Part shown: one piece after another, positions 60,513 to 64,000 of the stretch
Layout of the letters: each line of letters opens with the position of its first letter
Position numbering within the stretch: the stretch's first letter is position 1
Assembly (NCBI GenBank): GCA_029207755.1
Contig: JARCOQ010000006.1
Span: 24,014,022-24,078,021 of the forward strand
Length of the DNA stretch: 64,000 nt
Direction of reading: 5' to 3'
Source: Chamaea fasciata
Taxonomy: Eukaryota > Chordata > Aves > Passeriformes > Sylviidae
The notes under the pieces: generated by a model
Told to the model about the DNA's origin: nothing
The model's input: the letters and a program-made list of their open reading frames with translations, nothing else
Databases searched by the model: none
Made by a program: the position numbers and the translations under genes

Positions 60513-63500
60513 ATGTGCAATTTTACTATGCAACCCACCATGTGGTTTCCTGGGGTAAGATTATATATTTTAGCTCCCCAGCACATCTTTTTTTCTTAAC
60601 AAAGGCTTTCTGAATCAGGTAAGATAATTTATTTTCTTAGCCAAAGGAAAACATCATCTAACGTTTCAGGTAAAAACTACAGCAACTTAGGACTGCAAAA
60701 GGTCATTTATTCAGACCTACGTCACAAAGAACACAGATGCCAACTGATAGGGAAACATGCCATAGAGCTTCTGACACACTGTCATTCACATAAGAAACTA
60801 AAGTCTCCTTTTTTTGCAATTGTGTCTGCATTTACTCTGTCACATAAAACCAGAGGCAACAGACACACTGTTTTGGGGGACTTTTGTTGTGGGTTTGTTT
60901 TTGTTTGCTTGTTGAATTTTTGATGATTTGTTAGGATTGATGATTTTTTAAATATAAATCTGTTTTTAGTTCGCCTTTAGATTTGGAAAGATGAGAGAAG
61001 TGACAAATGTGATTGCCTGTCACAATACAAACCCTGTCTTCAGTAAGGTCAGGAAACTACTGGTTTTCCACATGTCCAGGGCCATTTGTTAACAAAAAGA
61101 GTCCTCGGCCTGCTTATGAAAAACAAAAAAATCCTCCCTTTCCCGTCTGAAACTTACTAGGGATCTATCCCCAAGCCCATACAGGCAGTGAGATGGTTAT
61201 TTTAAGGATGTGATATGTTGATAGGAATTGTACCTGACTCTAAAGTATCGCAGACAGCCTTTGCTAGCTCCACACTGTGAGAAATATGCCAAAACTATAG
61301 AATTAGACTTTTTTTACAGATGTCCAACCCTTGCTCTGTGAGCAAAAACAGGTTCAATGTTTATGATACAAGGACGTGAAGGTTATGATGCAACTATAAT
61401 CCTAAAGAGATTTGAAAAGAACAAATCTTAAAGGCTGAATACACACTTATAATTACTTCTGCCTTTGCTTGCATTACAAAGTATTTCAAACAGAGGCTGA
61501 TGTATCATTCTCTTGATATGTGACTGACAATAGTTGCCCATTCTTTGTCCTTTTTCTTACTTCTTGGCTCAAATTTCTTAGGATAAAGAGCTGAAGATGT
61601 GTGTGTTAACTTAAACTAAAGCAAGAGTTTTAAAAGAAAAAGTCTACAATGTCTTTGGAGAAGTTTTCATCAGCATCTTTTATTTTAATCTGAAAGCAGT
61701 TGAGGCTGCTGCTCAGGGAGACAAACTTTTCAGGATGCAAGAGGAAATTCTTAATACTTCTATACGGGTTTCTGCAATTTTTATGCAATTCTTTCATATC
61801 TACATCTTTCAATATCAAATTCAACCAGAACCAGATGGAGCACAGAAACGAATGGAATAAAATCCAGCACTTTTTAAAGGAGCTAAAGAAGATAAGAGAT
61901 TCCTGAGGATCTTTAAACAGATTCTTCACTGTCTTTTTGCACTTTATGGGACATTGAATTCTATGGATAAGTTATCTTAGGGGTGCTTTTTACATAACTT
62001 ATGGGAGAAGGTAACAGTCTGTCACTTCGTATAGTATTTAAAAGGTATGTAACTTTTTAAGTCCTACTGTTTTCATCATATATTTGTCATTTGTCTTAAA
62101 CTGATCATAAACATAATCCTGGATTTAAGCAATGAAATCAGAAGGGGAAACAATCTACTATAAATAGATTAGAATTAAGAAATTCTAAAGTTGTACATGA
62201 ATTAGAAAAATAAAAATATTATAGAGAGGGGAGGAGACTTACTAAGTTTTGATAAACAATCATATGTGAGAAATTACCATAACACAGTATGGCTGCAGGC
62301 AGTTCATAAAGTGTTGAGTGTGGTCAAATGAGACAAATTTTCCATAAATATAATTTTGAGGAGATTTATGTTACATTTTCTTGGAAGAAAAGAGAAGCAT
62401 TCATTACTAAGCACTATTTTCTAATTCACTTTGTCCAAAAATTTGCCCTGGCTACTTTATGTTGGTTTCTCATTTCTGACTGTGTGTTTCATTTGATGAT
62501 CTTGATAATATCAAGTTGAACTCTTATGTCAATTTTTTCTGATTATGAGGTAGAAGATATTTTTTACAAAAAAAGGGCATTTTTTCTGTTCCACTGTAGA
62601 GAGATTTTTTAAAAAATTACTTTCTTCTAAATCTGAGCTGCTGTTAAATAGGTCTATCAATAAAGCAATTTTCTAGTGATTCCTACCGGCTTACTCTTAC
62701 AGATGGTTTGTGCTCCCGTAATATTTTCAGTCTGGTTTCATCTACTCAATCCCTGTGATATCCAAATGAAACTCTTATAGTCCAGCTTTTCTGTTCCTTA
62801 AAACTTGAATGTGCTATTGATTCTTTTATAGTTTGGTATCTATTACAATTATCCTAATAGTGTAACATACTCAAAAAATATTGGTCAATCATTTTTTCAC
62901 CAACCATCTCCACCTACCAAAGTTCTGAGGAGAAAGAGAAAAAGAAGAAATAAATCTCACTGAATCTGCATGTAAAAGCAAGGAGGAAAAAAAAAACCAA
63001 AACAACAAAGCCTGTCATAGTTTAACCAACAAACTCCAATCCAAATATCATCATACTCCATGTTGCTTGATGAAAATAATATCATCTGCTAAACTGAACT
63101 ATTTTGAGAGTTAATGAAAAGATAGATTTTCATCTAATCCAGAATATTTTCCATCAAGATGTGGCAGCCACTTAGTTCTGAATAGATTATTAATATGTTA
63201 GAGAGAATGAATGCTATGGAAGAAAATGACAGAGGTCTCTGCATATTGTCACCTGCCTGGAAAATATGAATCCATATATTATGGATTATCTGCAAAAATC
63301 TTTCCCACTTACTTCTGCCTTGTGTGCAGGCAGTACACAGCCTCTCTGGGAAACCATACAGAACACAACAGAAAGGATCTTGGCATCTTTTGTAAAGCAG
63401 TTGAAGTTTGAATCTTTTGGATTAGGGTTTTGGCCACTTGGACAGTCCCCACTTTTAAACCTGCTCTGAATGAAGAAAAGTCTCCAAATACCCAAAGCAG

Positions 63501-63813
63501 GATGTTCTGCAGGACTGCAGGCAGACAGTCCTGCTCCTTTACCTTTCATCCTCTATTTCAGCCTTTCTGTTTTTCCTGTAGTTTCACTTACTCACAGGAA
63601 AAAGGTACACATATTTCCTTGAGATTTTTGAGGATTCTCTTTGAAATAAAAAAGATTTTAAAAACTACAGTACAAGCCTGAAAAAGATGTATTTTGTTAT
63701 AGACCCTTCAAATGTACATAATAAAGAAATGCTACTAATTTCCTGACTTCTGTTTACTGGCAGAGATGAATTTTACATGGTGCCAATTATCAGTGCTTTT
63801 AAAACCAGTGTCA

Positions 63814-64000
63814 TGTAATGATTTGGGTTGGAAAGGATCTTAGAGATCATCTAGTTCCAGCCCCCTGTGCATTGGATAGGGACATCTTCCATTCCACCAG
63901 GTTGCTCAGAGCTCCATCCAACCTTAAACATTTCCAGGGATAAGGCATCCACAACTTCTCCGAGCAGCCTGTTCCCTTTACCTCCAGTTGTATAGAGTCA
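63814..64000 (-). mobile_element. CR1 LINE 3' region, running off the window
   Basis: The plus strand reads gtcatgtaatgatttgggtt, ggaaaggatcttagagatca, 'gggacatcttccattccacc' and 'cgagcagcctgttcccttta', the antisense of a CR1 3' UTR. The 3' end is at about 63814 and the element continues beyond the right edge. Confidence 0.92.

Larger units (their letters stand above)
59337..63813. other. Intergenic, no gene recognised
   Basis: Carries the second copy of the 36-bp repeat (60116-60151) and a T/G-rich low-complexity tract (60438-60512). No open frame above 100 codons and no further transposon seen before the CR1 at the end. Confidence 0.6.

Overview
This window is vertebrate, and very probably songbird, nuclear DNA. 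It is AT-rich and intron-like. It carries several CR1 LINE fragments (two ends with the ATTCTATG octamers or near-octamers typical of avian CR1), one complete LTR of a type I associate with passerines (starting TGTCTTGGTTTGG), and part of a second avian ERV LTR. I see no bacterial-style operons, CRISPR arrays, rRNA or tRNA.

The only gene I can name is GRXCR1 (glutaredoxin and cysteine-rich domain containing 1). Its last two coding exons lie on the + strand at 500-565 and 2444-2623, joined by a 1.9 kb intron. They encode the C-terminal 81 residues, including a cysteine-rich tail with four CXXC pairs. The rest of the gene lies to the left of the window. A possible polyadenylation signal follows about 100 bases after the stop codon.

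From about 2.75 kb to the end the window looks like a gene desert. In other vertebrates GRXCR1 is followed by a long gene-poor interval before KCTD8, which fits. The desert holds: a solo LTR with an imperfect 5-bp target duplication (7608-8411); a GC-rich block with a G-quadruplex motif and a 16-bp palindrome (29.66-30.25 kb); CR1 fragments at 31.0, 46.9, 49.4, 54.6, 57.7 and 63.8 kb, two of which look like one element split by 1.5 kb of other sequence; a truncated LTR at 53.9 kb; simple repeats and poly-T runs; three perfect 11-bp hairpins; and a 36-bp sequence present twice, 4 kb apart.

Several short segments look like exons (open frame plus good splice signals) or decayed coding sequence, chiefly at 13.4, 15.1, 16.8-17.0 (minus strand), 17.25, 18.17, 25.4, 31.9-32.7 and 41.69 kb, and there is a 177-codon open frame at 58.8-59.3 kb on the minus strand. 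I could not assign any to a family, and pseudo-exons of this quality are expected by chance in 60 kb of intergenic DNA, so they are listed at low confidence. I did not find a convincing new biological system.
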